Notes under the pieces: generated by a model
The model's database searches: none
Seen by the model: only the letters and a program-made list of their open reading frames with translations
What the model was told of the DNA's origin: nothing
Shown: positions 1 through 8,785 of the stretch, piece by piece
How the letters are laid out: every line of letters starts with the position of its first letter
Position numbering within the stretch: the stretch's first letter is position 1
From: Arthrobacter crusticola
Lineage (GTDB): Bacteria; Actinomycetota; Actinomycetes; Actinomycetales; Micrococcaceae
DNA: 64,000 nt
Direction: 5' to 3'
Assembly: GCF_004357995.1 (NCBI RefSeq)
Contig: NZ_SMTK01000006.1
Coordinates: forward strand, 186,001 to 250,000
Program-made: the position numbers and the translations under genes

Positions 1-780
1 GTGCGTTCGGCGCGCCGCCGGATCGGCATGGTCTTCCAGCACGCCAACCTCCTTGACTCGCGCACCGCCGCGGGCAACGTCGCCCTGCCCCTGGAACTCG
101 TGAGGCTCCCCAAGAGCGAAAAAGACGCGAAGGTCGCCCGCCTCCTTGGCCTTGTGGGCCTTGCGGAATTCGCGGACGCCTACCCTTCCCAGCTCTCCGG
201 CGGCCAGCGGCAGCGGGTGGGCATTGCAAGGGCCCTCGCCGCGGATCCGACGGTGCTGCTGTGCGACGAGCCGACCTCGGCGCTCGACCCGGCCACGACC
301 AATGAGATCCTCGACCTGATCCGTGAGCTGGCGGACACCCTCGGCCTGACCGTCCTGATCATCACCCACGAGATGAACGTCGTGAAGCGGATCTGCGACT
401 CCGTCTCGCTGCTGGAGAAGGGCCGCGTTGTCGAACAGGGCCCCCTGCGCGAGGTGGCCGGTTCCCTCAACGGACGGCTGGTCCAGGCGCTGCTGCCGCT
501 GCCGCCCCATAACTCGTCCGGCACCGGCCCTGTCCTCGACCTGCTCACGGCGGGCGGCTCCGGCTCGGGCCCGGTGCTCTCCGAACTCGCCCGCCGCTTC
601 TCCCTCGACGTGACCCTCCTTGCCGGAAGCGTGGAAACCCTCGCCGGCGAGCAGTTCTCGAGGATGCGCGTGGGGCTGGCCCCGGCCTCGGAGGACACCG
701 CTCCGGCCGAGCCCCTTGAATTGAACGAGGTTGTGTCCCATCTTCGGGCCCGCGGCGTCACAGTGGAGGTAGCGGCATGA
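1..780 (+). CDS. metN: Methionine ABC transporter ATPase MetN (5' partial)
   Basis: This is the ATP-hydrolysing subunit of a D/L-methionine importer, working at the inner face of the membrane with MetI and MetQ just downstream. The visible part starts at the Q-loop (VFQHANLLDS), then shows the ABC signature LSGGQRQR (about residues 65-72), Walker [13 protein letters not shown] and the switch histidine in ITHEMN. The last 80 or so residues fit the NIL ligand-sensing domain typical of MetN. No Walker A is present, so the GTG at position 1 is not the start and roughly 80 residues lie before the window. It overlaps metI by 4 nt (ATGA), implying translational coupling. Confidence 0.93.
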   Translation: MRSARRRIGMVFQHANLLDSRTAAGNVALPLELVRLPKSEKDAKVARLLGLVGLAEFADAYPSQLSGGQRQRVGIARALAADPTVLLCDEPTSALDPATTNEILDLIRELADTLGLTVLIITHEMNVVKRICDSVSLLEKGRVVEQGPLREVAGSLNGRLVQALLPLPPHNSSGTGPVLDLLTAGGSGSGPVLSELARRFSLDVTLLAGSVETLAGEQFSRMRVGLAPASEDTAPAEPLELNEVVSHLRARGVTVEVAA

Positions 781-1520
781 ATTTCCTTGAGGAGATCGCA
801 AACAATCCCGGGCTGACCGAGGCGCTGCCCAAGGAGTTCGGCGCAACGCTCCAGATGATCAGCATCTCCGGTTTCTTCACGGTGCTCATCGGACTACCCC
901 TCGGGGTGTTCCTCATCGCGAGTGCGCCGGGCGGGCTCCGCCCCATGCCGGTCACTCAGCGCATCCTCTCGGATGTCGTGGTGAACATCACGCGCTCGGT
1001 CCCGTTCGCGATCCTGATGGTCTCCCTCATCCCGCTGGCGCGCCTGATCACCGGCACCTCCATCGGCCCGGTCGCGGCCTCGGTGTCGCTGAGCATCGGC
1101 AGCATTCCATTCTTCGCCCGGATCGTCGAGACGAGCCTGCGCGACGTCGCCGCCGGCAAGATCGACGCGGCGCTCGTGATGGGATCCACCCGCATGCAAG
1201 TGATCCGCAAGGTGCTCCTCCCCGAAGCCCTGCCCGGGCTCATCGCCGGTTTCACCTCCACCCTCGTCGCCCTCGTCGGATACTCGGCGATGGCCGGCAT
1301 CATCGGCGGCGGGGGCCTGGGCCGGCTCGCCTACAACTACGGGCTCCAGCGCTTCGACACCACCGTGATGGTGGTGATCATCGTGATCATCGTCGCGATC
1401 GTCCAGCTGATCCAGCTGGCCGGGGACCGGGCGATGGCCCGGGTGGACCACCGCAACGCCGCCACTGCGGGGGCGGGACGGCGCCGCCGGCGCGTCCCCG
1501 CCGTCGAGGTCTCCGCCTAG
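777..1520 (+). CDS. metI: Methionine ABC transporter permease MetI
   Basis: Membrane permease of the methionine importer. The 247-aa length is slightly above the usual 217 or so because of a basic C-terminal tail (GRRRRRVP). There are about five hydrophobic segments. The cytoplasmic coupling loop is recognisable around residues 130-150, with the D-A-A-L-V-M-G-S-T pattern followed by KVLLPEALPG, as is the GGGGLG motif near residue 180 that is conserved in MetI. The start ATG overlaps the metN stop. About 160 nt of spacer containing two small hairpins separates it from metQ. Confidence 0.93.
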   Translation: MNFLEEIANNPGLTEALPKEFGATLQMISISGFFTVLIGLPLGVFLIASAPGGLRPMPVTQRILSDVVVNITRSVPFAILMVSLIPLARLITGTSIGPVAASVSLSIGSIPFFARIVETSLRDVAAGKIDAALVMGSTRMQVIRKVLLPEALPGLIAGFTSTLVALVGYSAMAGIIGGGGLGRLAYNYGLQRFDTTVMVVIIVIIVAIVQLIQLAGDRAMARVDHRNAATAGAGRRRRRVPAVEVSA

Positions 1521-1544
1521 GCGGATCCCGCACTCCACCGGGTT

Positions 1545-1634
1545 TCGACCTCCGAGGGTCGACCGATGCAGGTTTCCGCATGCCGGACCACCATCCGGCC
1601 GCTGCGGTTCGGCAGCCAGTAGCCGCTAGCTGCC
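1545..1634 (+). promoter_or_regulatory. Spacer hairpins between metI and metQ
   Basis: Two 6-bp inverted repeats lie in the 160-nt spacer: TCGACC/GGTCGA (1545-1550 with 1557-1562) and GGCAGC/GCTGCC (1611-1616 with 1629-1634). They could modulate readthrough or protect mRNA so that MetQ is made in excess over MetI. The arms are short and G+C-rich, so chance cannot be excluded. Confidence 0.25.
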
Positions 1635-1680
1635 CCGTTTCCGGCCCTTGGGCGCCGGACCTCCGAAAGGAAACGCACCC

Positions 1681-2523
1681 GTGCGTAAACTGCTCTCCCT
1701 TGCCGCCACCGGCCTCGCAGCCACCCTCACGCTCTCCGCCTGCGGCGCCTCCGCTGCCGAAAGCGAAACCGTCGAATCCCTGGATCCGGCGAACCCTGTC
1801 ACCGTGACCGTCGGGGCCAGCCCGCTGCCCCACGCCCGCATCCTCGAATTCGTCGACGAGAACCTCGCCGAGGAAAGCGGCATCGACCTCGAGATCGTCG
1901 AGTTCGACGACTACACCACCCCGAACATCGCCCTGAAGGACGGCGACCTTGACGCCAACTACTTCCAGCACCTTCCCTACTTCGAGCAGCAGGTGGAGGG
2001 CCAGGGGTACGAGTTCTCCCACGGGGAGGGCGTCCACATCGAGCCGTACGCCGCCTTCTCGGAGAAGCACGACGACGTCTCGAAGCTTCCCGAGGGCGCC
2101 CGGATCGCCATCACCAACGACCCCTCGAACCAGGCCCGTGCGCTGACCCTGCTGCAGGAGGCCGGGCTGCTGACAGGCATCGAGGAGGACGCCTCGGTCC
2201 TCGCGCTCACCGAGGCGCAGAACCCGAACGGCTACGAGTTCGTCGAGAACCAGCCGGAGCTGCTGCTCAACGACGTCAAGGACCCGTCGGTGGACCTGGC
2301 GATCATCAACGGCAACTACATCCTCGACGCCGGGCTTAACACCGAGGACGCCCTGATCGTGGAGTCGACGGAGGAGAACCCGTACGCGAACTTCCTGGCC
2401 TGGAACACCTCTTCCGAGGGGGACGCCCGGATCGAGAAGCTCGACGAGCTGCTCCACTCCGACGAGGTCCGTGCCTTCATCGAGGAGCAGTGGCCCAGCG
2501 GAGACGTCACCCCCGCGTTCTAG
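1681..2523 (+). CDS. metQ: Methionine-binding lipoprotein MetQ
   Basis: Extracytoplasmic lipoprotein that captures methionine and delivers it to MetI-MetN. The 280-aa product starts MRKLLSLAAT and has a lipobox LSAC with the lipidated cysteine at residue 21. The NlpA/MetQ core follows, including ILEFVDENLAEESGIDLEIV and the conserved ANYFQHLPYF segment. I chose GTG 1681 because a GAAAGGA ribosome-binding site precedes it and because a start 33 nt upstream would spoil the signal peptide. It is the last gene of the met operon; a large inverted repeat follows. Confidence 0.93.
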   Translation: MRKLLSLAATGLAATLTLSACGASAAESETVESLDPANPVTVTVGASPLPHARILEFVDENLAEESGIDLEIVEFDDYTTPNIALKDGDLDANYFQHLPYFEQQVEGQGYEFSHGEGVHIEPYAAFSEKHDDVSKLPEGARIAITNDPSNQARALTLLQEAGLLTGIEEDASVLALTEAQNPNGYEFVENQPELLLNDVKDPSVDLAIINGNYILDAGLNTEDALIVESTEENPYANFLAWNTSSEGDARIEKLDELLHSDEVRAFIEEQWPSGDVTPAF

Positions 2524-2547
2524 GACGTACTCTTCCGCATAGACAGC

Positions 2548-2636
2548 CACTGCTTATACATCCACTGCTTCAACATCCACTGCGCAGTAAGGCCGGACCC
2601 CGCGGGGTTTATCCGGTACTTACTGCGCAGTGGATG
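2548..2636. repeat. Compound repeat and 17-bp inverted repeat between convergent metQ and hemL
   Basis: Three CCACTGC units occur at 2548, 2562 and 2577. The last one lies in a perfect 17-bp inverted repeat, arms 2574-2590 and 2620-2636. The interior adds CCGGA/TCCGG (2593-2597 with 2612-2616) and a CCCCGCGGGG palindrome (2598-2607). The whole could fold into one long cruciform or RNA hairpin and may act as a bidirectional terminator for metQ and the haem operon. It is longer than a normal terminator and could also be a small interspersed repeat. Confidence 0.7.
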
Positions 2637-2649
2637 CGTTTAAGCGTCC

Positions 2650-3972
2650 CTAGGCCGGCTGTGCGGCCGCCGCGGCCTTGGCCGCCGCCGGCAGCGCCGC
2701 GAAGATCTCCTCCATGGCGGCGTCGTCGTGCGCCGCGGAGAGGAACCACGCCTCGAACACCGACGGCGGCAGGTACACCCCGGAGTCGAGCATCGAGTGG
2801 AAGAACGGCCCGTAGCGGAAGGCCTCCTGGGCCTGGGCGTCGGCGTAGTTGCTCACGCCCCGCTCGGCGGTGCCGAAAGCGACGCTGAAGAGGTTCCCGG
2901 CGCGCTGGATCGAGTGGTCCACCCCGGCACGGTTCAGCTCCTCCGAGAGCGCGGTGGAAAGTTCAAGGGACCGGGCGTCGACGTGCCGGTAGACGTCGTC
3001 GGTCGCGGCCGTCAGCGTGGCGACGCCGGCGGCCATGGCCAGCGGGTTCCCCGAAAGCGTCCCGGCCTGGTAGACCGGCCCGATCGGCGCCAGGTGGTTC
3101 ATCACGTCGGCGCGGCCACCCAGGGCCGCCGCGGGGATGCCGCCGCCGATCACCTTGCCGAAGGTCAGCAGGTCCGGCGTCCACGGCTCGGCGGCGTCGG
3201 GCGCTCCGCCCGTCAATTTCCAGTACCCGCCGGGGTGGGTCCGGAACCCGGTCATCACCTCGTCGACGATGAACAGGGCGCCGTGTTCGGTGGTGATGCG
3301 GGACAGGAAAGCGTTGAACCCCGCACCCGGGGTCACCACGCCCATGTTCGCCGGCGCCGCCTCGGTGATCACGGCGGCGATGCGCTCCCCGTGTTCGCGG
3401 AACGCCTCCTCGACGGCGGCGGTGTCGTTGTAGGGAAGCACCAGGGTCTCGGCGGTCGTCGCCTCCGTCACCCCGGCCGAGCCGGGCAGCGCGAGGGTGG
3501 CCACCCCGGAACCGGCCGCGGCGAGCAGGCTGTCGACATGGCCGTGGTAGCAGCCGGCGAACTTGACGATCAGGCTGCGGCCGGTGAAGCCACGGGCCAG
3601 GCGCACCGCCGTCATGGTGGCCTCGGTGCCGGTGGAGACCATGCGCAGCAGCTCGACCGCGGGGACGCGCTCCTTCACGAGCTCGGCGAGGTCGGCCTCG
3701 GCCGGGGTGGAGGCCCCGAAGGTGAGCCCGTGGTCGACGGCGCGGTGCACGGCCTCGATCACCGCGGGGTGGGAGTGTCCGAGCAGCGCCGGGCCCCAGG
3801 AGCCGACGAGGTCGACGTAGGTCTTTCCGTCGGCGTCGGTGACGCGGGCGCCGTGGGCGTCGACGAGGAAGCGGGGGGTCCCGCCGACCGAGCCGAAGGC
3901 CCGCACGGGCGAGTTGACGCCGCCGGGCATGAGGGCACGGGCGCGGTCGTACAGTTCTTCGGAGGTGCTCAT
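2650..3972 (-). CDS. hemL: Glutamate-1-semialdehyde 2,1-aminomutase
   Basis: PLP enzyme that converts glutamate-1-semialdehyde to 5-aminolaevulinate, the second step of the C5 haem route started by HemA at the other end of the cluster. The 440-aa length is normal. Visible motifs are [10 protein letters not shown] at the N terminus, the STGTEATM phosphate-binding loop, VDEV with Asp247 (pyridine N contact) and the Schiff-base lysine in FGKVIGGG (Lys283). It is the last gene of the minus-strand haem operon, 11 nt after hemB. The C terminus is alanine-rich. Confidence 0.96.
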   Translation of the reverse strand: MSTSEELYDRARALMPGGVNSPVRAFGSVGGTPRFLVDAHGARVTDADGKTYVDLVGSWGPALLGHSHPAVIEAVHRAVDHGLTFGASTPAEADLAELVKERVPAVELLRMVSTGTEATMTAVRLARGFTGRSLIVKFAGCYHGHVDSLLAAAGSGVATLALPGSAGVTEATTAETLVLPYNDTAAVEEAFREHGERIAAVITEAAPANMGVVTPGAGFNAFLSRITTEHGALFIVDEVMTGFRTHPGGYWKLTGGAPDAAEPWTPDLLTFGKVIGGGIPAAALGGRADVMNHLAPIGPVYQAGTLSGNPLAMAAGVATLTAATDDVYRHVDARSLELSTALSEELNRAGVDHSIQRAGNLFSVAFGTAERGVSNYADAQAQEAFRYGPFFHSMLDSGVYLPPSVFEAWFLSAAHDDAAMEEIFAALPAAAKAAAAAQPA

Positions 3973-3983
3973 TGTCTCTTCCT

Positions 3984-4970
3984 TCAGCTGCGGGTTTCGT
4001 TGAGCCAGAGCGCCAGCTCCGAGGCCCAGTAGGTCAGGATCATGTCGGCTCCGGCCCGGCGGATGCCGAGGACGGACTCCTCGATGGCGCGGCGCCGGTC
4101 GATCCAGCCGTTGGCGGCGGCCGCTTCGATCATGGCGTACTCCCCCGAGACCTGGTAGGCGGCCACCGGGACCGGGGACATCGCGGCGACGTCGGCCAGG
4201 ATGTCGAGGTAGCTCATGGCGGGCTTGACCATGACCATGTCGGCGCCTTCCTCGAGGTCCAATTCGACCTCGATCAACGCCTCGCGCCGGTTCGCAGCGT
4301 CCATCTGGTAGGTGCGCCGGTCGCCCTTGAGCTGGGAGTCGACGGCCTCCCGGAAGGGGCCGTAGAAGGCCGAGGCGTACTTCGCCGAGTACGCCAGCAC
4401 GCCAGTGGTGGCGTGTCCGGCGGCGTCGAGGGCCTGCCGGATCACGGCGACCTGCCCGTCCATCATGCCCGAGGGGCCGAGCACGTGCGCCCCGGCGTTG
4501 GCCTGCTCCACGGCCATCTGCGCGTAAACGGCCAGGGTGGCGTCATTGTCGACCGACCCGTCCGGGGCGAGAACGCCGCAGTGCCCGTGGTCGGTGAATT
4601 CGTCGAGGCACACGTCGCTCATGACCACGAGGTCGTCGCCCACCTCGGCGCGCACGTCGGCGATGGCGCGGTTCAGGACGCCGTCGGGGTCGATCCCGGC
4701 GCTGCCGGTGGCGTCCCGGCGGGCCGGGATGCCGAAGAGCATGATCCCCCCGACGCCGAGGCTCACGGCCTCGGCGGCGGCCCGCCGGAGGGTGTCGGTG
4801 GTGTGCTGGACGACGCCGGGCATCGAGGAGATGGGCGCGGGCTGGGTCAGGCCCTCGCGGATGAAGGCCGGGAGGATGAGGTCGGCGGGGCTGAGCCGGT
4901 GTTCAGCGGTCAGCCGGCGCATCGCCGGGGTGGTGCGCAGCCGGCGCGGCCGGTGCTGGGGGAAGCTCAT
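3984..4970 (-). CDS. hemB: Delta-aminolaevulinic acid dehydratase (porphobilinogen synthase)
   Basis: Condenses two 5-aminolaevulinate molecules to porphobilinogen. The 328-aa product has the two active-site lysines, Lys197 in [14 protein letters not shown] and Lys249 in [11 protein letters not shown]. The metal loop reads [12 protein letters not shown]. Two of the three zinc cysteines of the E. coli enzyme are kept (Cys121, Cys131), while the middle position is Asp123, so metal dependence is intermediate between the Zn and Mg types. I chose ATG 4970 because it overlaps the hemD stop (ATGA) and begins the family homology; longer readings upstream lie inside hemD. Confidence 0.95.
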   Translation of the reverse strand: MSFPQHRPRRLRTTPAMRRLTAEHRLSPADLILPAFIREGLTQPAPISSMPGVVQHTTDTLRRAAAEAVSLGVGGIMLFGIPARRDATGSAGIDPDGVLNRAIADVRAEVGDDLVVMSDVCLDEFTDHGHCGVLAPDGSVDNDATLAVYAQMAVEQANAGAHVLGPSGMMDGQVAVIRQALDAAGHATTGVLAYSAKYASAFYGPFREAVDSQLKGDRRTYQMDAANRREALIEVELDLEEGADMVMVKPAMSYLDILADVAAMSPVPVAAYQVSGEYAMIEAAAANGWIDRRRAIEESVLGIRRAGADMILTYWASELALWLNETRS

Positions 4971-5839
4971 GGGGTGACTCCGTTCGTCGACGATGGTGGT
5001 GGCGGGGCGACGGCGCCGGCGACGGCGTCGGCGACGCCGCGGGGGGTCGGTGCGTTGGCGGTGGCGGCAAGCCGAAGCCCCAGTCGGGCGGCCTCGGCCG
5101 CCGTGCTGGGTCCGATGGCGACAGCGGCCAGACCGGTGGAGGGTGCGCCCTCCAGCAGCGTGAAGAACCGGCGTGCCGTGCTCGGGGAGGTGAGCACCAC
5201 GGCGTGGACGCCGGCGGCCGCCAGCAGCCGGTAGGCGGCGGCGTCGAGCACGGCCGGCGCGGACGGCGGCGGCGGCTCGGGCTCCGAGAGGCGGAGCGCG
5301 GGATCGGCCGGGTAGTCCACGGTGCGGTAGGCCTCGATCCGGTCCACCCGCCACGCCCTGCCGGCGAGGCCGGCGTCCAGCACGTCGTCGGCCAGGGACG
5401 CCTGCGGCAGCAGCAGCGCCCCGGGTCCGGGGGGAAGTTCGGCGAGCAGGCCCTGCGCGGAGCTGTTCAGGGCGGTCAGCGACACCGGAACCCCGGCGCG
5501 GGACAGGGCGGCCGCGGTGGCCTCCCCGACCGCGGCGGTCCGGGTGCCGGCGGGCACGGCGCCGGCCAGCGTTGAGCCGGTGCGCCGGGCGCAGGCTTCG
5601 AGGGCCATGACCGTGGTGGCGCTGGTGACCACGAGCCAGTCGTACCCGCCCGCAGCCAGCCGCTCCAGGCCCCGTTCGAGCGGGGCGGGGTCGGCGGGCC
5701 GCTCAAAGTCGATCAGCGGCAGGCAGAACGGGAGCGCCCCGCGCCGGGCGAGTTCCTCCCCAAAGTCCACCGACCGGCCCGGAGTGCGCAGCAGGACCAC
5801 CCGGAGGCCGTCGAGGTCCTGGCTGTCGGGCAACTGCAT
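4967..5839 (-). CDS. hemD: Uroporphyrinogen-III synthase
   Basis: Cyclises hydroxymethylbilane with inversion of ring D to give uroporphyrinogen III. HemD sequences diverge widely, so the call rests on the two-lobed Rossmann-like pattern plus context. The N terminus [12 protein letters not shown], the [14 protein letters not shown] segment and the C-terminal [14 protein letters not shown] followed by [16 protein letters not shown] are typical. It lies 5 nt after hemC and overlaps hemB by 4 nt. The 290-aa length is close to the usual 250-280. Confidence 0.9.
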   Translation of the reverse strand: MQLPDSQDLDGLRVVLLRTPGRSVDFGEELARRGALPFCLPLIDFERPADPAPLERGLERLAAGGYDWLVVTSATTVMALEACARRTGSTLAGAVPAGTRTAAVGEATAAALSRAGVPVSLTALNSSAQGLLAELPPGPGALLLPQASLADDVLDAGLAGRAWRVDRIEAYRTVDYPADPALRLSEPEPPPPSAPAVLDAAAYRLLAAAGVHAVVLTSPSTARRFFTLLEGAPSTGLAAVAIGPSTAAEAARLGLRLAATANAPTPRGVADAVAGAVAPPPPSSTNGVTP

Positions 5840-5844
5840 GGTCC

Positions 5845-6789
5845 TCAGGCGCTGAGGGGCGCGATCCGGGCAGCCCCCGCCTCGAGAAGTTCCTCGGCGA
5901 GGGACACTCCGAGCCGGGCGGCGCCCTCGGGGCCCTCGTTGGGGGCGGAACGGCTGCGCCGGAGCAGGTGGCGCCCATCGAGGCTGGCCACCACCGCCTC
6001 AAGGGTCAGCGTGTCACCCTGCACCGATCCGAGCGCCCCGATCGGGGCTGAACATCCGGCTTCGAGCCGCAGCAGCACCGCGCGCTCGGCGGTGACGGCT
6101 GCCCGGGTCTCGGCGTGGTCGTAGGCGGCCAGGGCGGCGCGGAGGCCGTCTTCCTCGTCACCGGTCCGGAACTCCACGGCCAGGGCGCCCTGCCCGGGAG
6201 CGGGAAGCATGACCGCCGGATCGATGTACTCGGTGATGGCGGCGTCCCGGCCCAGCCGGTGCAGGCCCGCGGCGGCGAGGACCACGGCGTCCAGGTCTCC
6301 GGGACCCGTCTCGGCGCCGGCAACGCGGCCCAGCCGGGTGTCGACGTTGCCGCGGATGTCAACGACCTCGAGACCGGGACGGGCGGCCCGGAGCTGGGCG
6401 GCCCGGCGCGGCGAGCCGGTGCCCACCCGGGCACCGTCGGGCAGGGTGGCAAGGGTCAGGCCGTCGCGCGCGCACAGGGCGTCGCGGGTATCGGCCCGCT
6501 CGGGCACGGCGGCGACCCGCAGCCCCGGGGCGGGGGTGGTGGGGAGGTCCTTCAGCGAGTGCACGGCGAGGTCGCACCGGCCGTCGAGCAGCGCCTCGCG
6601 CAGGGCCACGACGAAGACCCCGGTGCCGCCCATCTGGGACAGCGGCCCCTTGAGGACGTCGCCCTCGGTGCGGATCCGCACCAGTTCATAGTCCCGCCCC
6701 GCCAGTTCGGCGACCCGCTCGGCGACCGTCGTGGTCTGGGTGAGGGCCAGGGCGCTGCCCCGCGTCCCGACCCGGATTCCGGAAGACAT
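5845..6789 (-). CDS. hemC: Porphobilinogen deaminase (hydroxymethylbilane synthase)
   Basis: Polymerises four porphobilinogen units into hydroxymethylbilane using a covalently bound dipyrromethane. The 314-aa protein shows IRVGTRGSALAL at the N terminus, the catalytic aspartate in HSLKDLP (Asp81), the GTGSPRRAAQL arginine-rich binding region and the cofactor cysteine in EAGCSAPIG (Cys246). The start ATG overlaps the cpfC stop by one base (TGATG), so the genes are translationally coupled. Confidence 0.96.
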   Translation of the reverse strand: MSSGIRVGTRGSALALTQTTTVAERVAELAGRDYELVRIRTEGDVLKGPLSQMGGTGVFVVALREALLDGRCDLAVHSLKDLPTTPAPGLRVAAVPERADTRDALCARDGLTLATLPDGARVGTGSPRRAAQLRAARPGLEVVDIRGNVDTRLGRVAGAETGPGDLDAVVLAAAGLHRLGRDAAITEYIDPAVMLPAPGQGALAVEFRTGDEEDGLRAALAAYDHAETRAAVTAERAVLLRLEAGCSAPIGALGSVQGDTLTLEAVVASLDGRHLLRRSRSAPNEGPEGAARLGVSLAEELLEAGAARIAPLSA

Positions 6790-7991
6790 CAGGATCCGGG
6801 ATTGGGAAGGGGCGTTCCCACGGTCGAATCCACTGCGGCGATCGTCGGCTTCTCACCCCGCCGGTTGGCGCAGCAGTTCGGCCGGCAGACATCGAACCAG
6901 GGGCCCAGCGCGGTGGCCGCGGGCCGGTCGGCGATGTTGTTCTCGATGGTGCGCTCGGAGACGAGGTCGATCAGCCCGGCGACGAACTTTTCGTGGGTGG
7001 CGGGGGTGGGCACCCGGTCCGCGACCAGATCCAGCTCGCGGCAGGTCTCCAGAGCCTCCGTGTCGAGGTCCCAGGCCACTTCCATGTGGTCGCTGACGAA
7101 GCCCAGCGGCACGATCACGACCCCGCGGACGCCGGCGTCGGCGCGTTCGCGCAGCGCGTCGTTCACGTCGGGTTCGAGCCAGGGGATGTGTGGGGCGCCG
7201 GAACGGGACTGGTAGACCAGCGACCAGTTCACCCCTTCGGCTTCGGGGATGCGGTCGAGGACCGCCTGGGCGGTGGCGAGGTGCTGGGCGACGTACGCGC
7301 CGTCCTCGTAGGCGGGGCCGCCGTCGGCGGCGCGGGGGCCGGAGGCCTCGGCGTCGCCGGTGGGGATCGAGTGGGTGGCGAACATGATGTGCACGGGCGC
7401 ATCCGCCTCGCCGCGCCCGGCCAGGGAAGCGCGGACCTTCCGGAGGCCTTCGGTCACGCCTTCGACGAAGGGCTCGACGAAGCCGGGGTGGTCGAAATAC
7501 TGCCGGGTCTTGTCCACTTCGAGCAGGCCTTCGAGCCCGGTCTCCACCAGGGCCATGCCGAGGTCCTCGCGGTACTGGCGGCAGCTCGAGTAGGAGGAGT
7601 AGGCGCTGGTCGTGACGGCCAGAATGCGCCGGTGGCCGGCGTCGTAGGCCTCACGCAGCGTGTCGGCGATGAACGGGGCCCAGTTACGGTTGCCCCAGTA
7701 CACGGGAAGGTCGATGCCGCGCCGGCGGAGCTCGGCCTCCATGGCCGCCCGCAGCGCGCGGTTCTGTCCGTTGATCGGGCTGATCCCGCCGAACGCGCGG
7801 TAGTGGTGGGAGACTTCCTCGAGGCGCTCGTCGGGGATGCCGCGCCCGCGGGTGACGTTACGCAGGAAGGGGAGCACGTCGTCCTGGCCCTCCGGCCCGC
7901 CGAAGGAGGCGAGGACGATCGCGTCGTAGTTCTTCGGGACCATCCGGCCGGCTTCGTCGACGCCGTCGAGCGGGTTGAAGGTCTGGGTCAC
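6789..7991 (-). CDS. hemH: Coproporphyrin III ferrochelatase CpfC
   Basis: Inserts Fe(II) into coproporphyrin III in the Gram-positive haem pathway (gene also called cpfC). The 400-aa protein has the VLASFGGPEG start, the catalytic histidine in FATHSIPT and the glutamate region PHIPWLEPDV. Cys137 in the SSYSSCRQY segment and Cys369, Cys373 and Cys374 near the C terminus (VCRPNCCANR) could supply the four ligands of the [2Fe-2S] cluster known in actinobacterial ferrochelatases. The GTG start overlaps the chdC stop by 4 nt. Confidence 0.95.
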   Translation of the reverse strand: MTQTFNPLDGVDEAGRMVPKNYDAIVLASFGGPEGQDDVLPFLRNVTRGRGIPDERLEEVSHHYRAFGGISPINGQNRALRAAMEAELRRRGIDLPVYWGNRNWAPFIADTLREAYDAGHRRILAVTTSAYSSYSSCRQYREDLGMALVETGLEGLLEVDKTRQYFDHPGFVEPFVEGVTEGLRKVRASLAGRGEADAPVHIMFATHSIPTGDAEASGPRAADGGPAYEDGAYVAQHLATAQAVLDRIPEAEGVNWSLVYQSRSGAPHIPWLEPDVNDALRERADAGVRGVVIVPLGFVSDHMEVAWDLDTEALETCRELDLVADRVPTPATHEKFVAGLIDLVSERTIENNIADRPAATALGPWFDVCRPNCCANRRGEKPTIAAVDSTVGTPLPNPGS

Positions 7992-8713
7992 TGGAGAACC
8001 TCTGCGATCTCTTCGGGGGTGATGCGCCGGCCGGTGTAGAACGGGACTTCCTCCCGCACGTGGCGGCGCGCTTCGGTTTCGCGCAGGTGGCGCATCAGGT
8101 CGACCAGGTCAACCAGTTCGGGGGCCTCGAGGGCGAGGATCCACTCCCAGTCCCCCAGCGCGAAGGAGGAGACGGTGTTGGAGATGACCTGCGGGTACTG
8201 CCGGCCCTTCATGCCGTGGTCGTAGAGCATTTCACGGCGTTCCTCGGTGGGGAGGATGTACCAGTCGTAGGAGCGGACGAAGGGGTAAACACAGACCCAC
8301 TCCGCCGGCTCGACGCCCCGGGCGAACGCCGGGACATGGCTCTTGGAGAACTCGGCGTCCCGGTGGACACCCATGGCCGACCACGCGATGGAGGTGCCGG
8401 CAAAGGGTTCCGACCGGCGGATCCGCCGGACCGCGGCCTGCAGGTCCTCGGGGCGCGGACCGTGCAGCCACACCATTACGTCGGCGTCCTCGCGCATGGC
8501 CGATACATCGTAGAAACCGCGCACCGTGACCCCGTTGCCGAGGGTGCCCAGGACCTCCGTCAGCGGCAGGCCCGCGGCGCCGGAGCTTGAGCCGGCCCGC
8601 CGGAAGACCGTCCACAGGGTGAAGAACTGCGGCGTCTGCGGCTCGTCACCGGCGCTTTCTGAGGGTTCGGAGGAGGTGGTTGGGGAGACCCGGTCGCCGG
8701 TTAGCTCGCTCAT
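7988..8713 (-). CDS. hemQ: Coproheme decarboxylase (HemQ/ChdC)
   Basis: Catalyses the last step of the coproporphyrin-dependent route, oxidative decarboxylation of coproheme to haem b with peroxide. The chlorite-dismutase-like fold is shown by MVWLHGPRPEDLQ, SFAL near the C terminus and the core YPFVRSYDWYILP followed by ERREMLYDHGMKGR. Tyr143 is the expected radical tyrosine and His166 the haem ligand. I start at ATG 8713 (241 aa); an upstream ATG at 8743 would add ten residues that do not look conserved. The first 25 residues are low-complexity and rich in Ser/Glu/Pro. Confidence 0.95.
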   Translation of the reverse strand: MSELTGDRVSPTTSSEPSESAGDEPQTPQFFTLWTVFRRAGSSSGAAGLPLTEVLGTLGNGVTVRGFYDVSAMREDADVMVWLHGPRPEDLQAAVRRIRRSEPFAGTSIAWSAMGVHRDAEFSKSHVPAFARGVEPAEWVCVYPFVRSYDWYILPTEERREMLYDHGMKGRQYPQVISNTVSSFALGDWEWILALEAPELVDLVDLMRHLRETEARRHVREEVPFYTGRRITPEEIAEVLQ

Positions 8714-8757
8714 GCTACTAGTCTGCCCCCTGCGCTGGAGCAAAGAAAATCTCGATG

Positions 8758-8774
8758 TTCTACAAGACGTAGAA
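8758..8774. promoter_or_regulatory. Palindrome upstream of chdC
   Basis: TTCTAC-AAGAC-GTAGAA is a perfect 6-bp inverted repeat in the 72-nt gap between cgoX and chdC. This is the widest gap inside the haem operon, and the repeat lies 45-60 nt before the chdC start. It could be an operator for a haem- or iron-responsive regulator acting on an internal promoter. It does not match the DtxR/IdeR iron box that I know. Confidence 0.3.
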
Positions 8775-8785
8775 AGTAATGAAGA

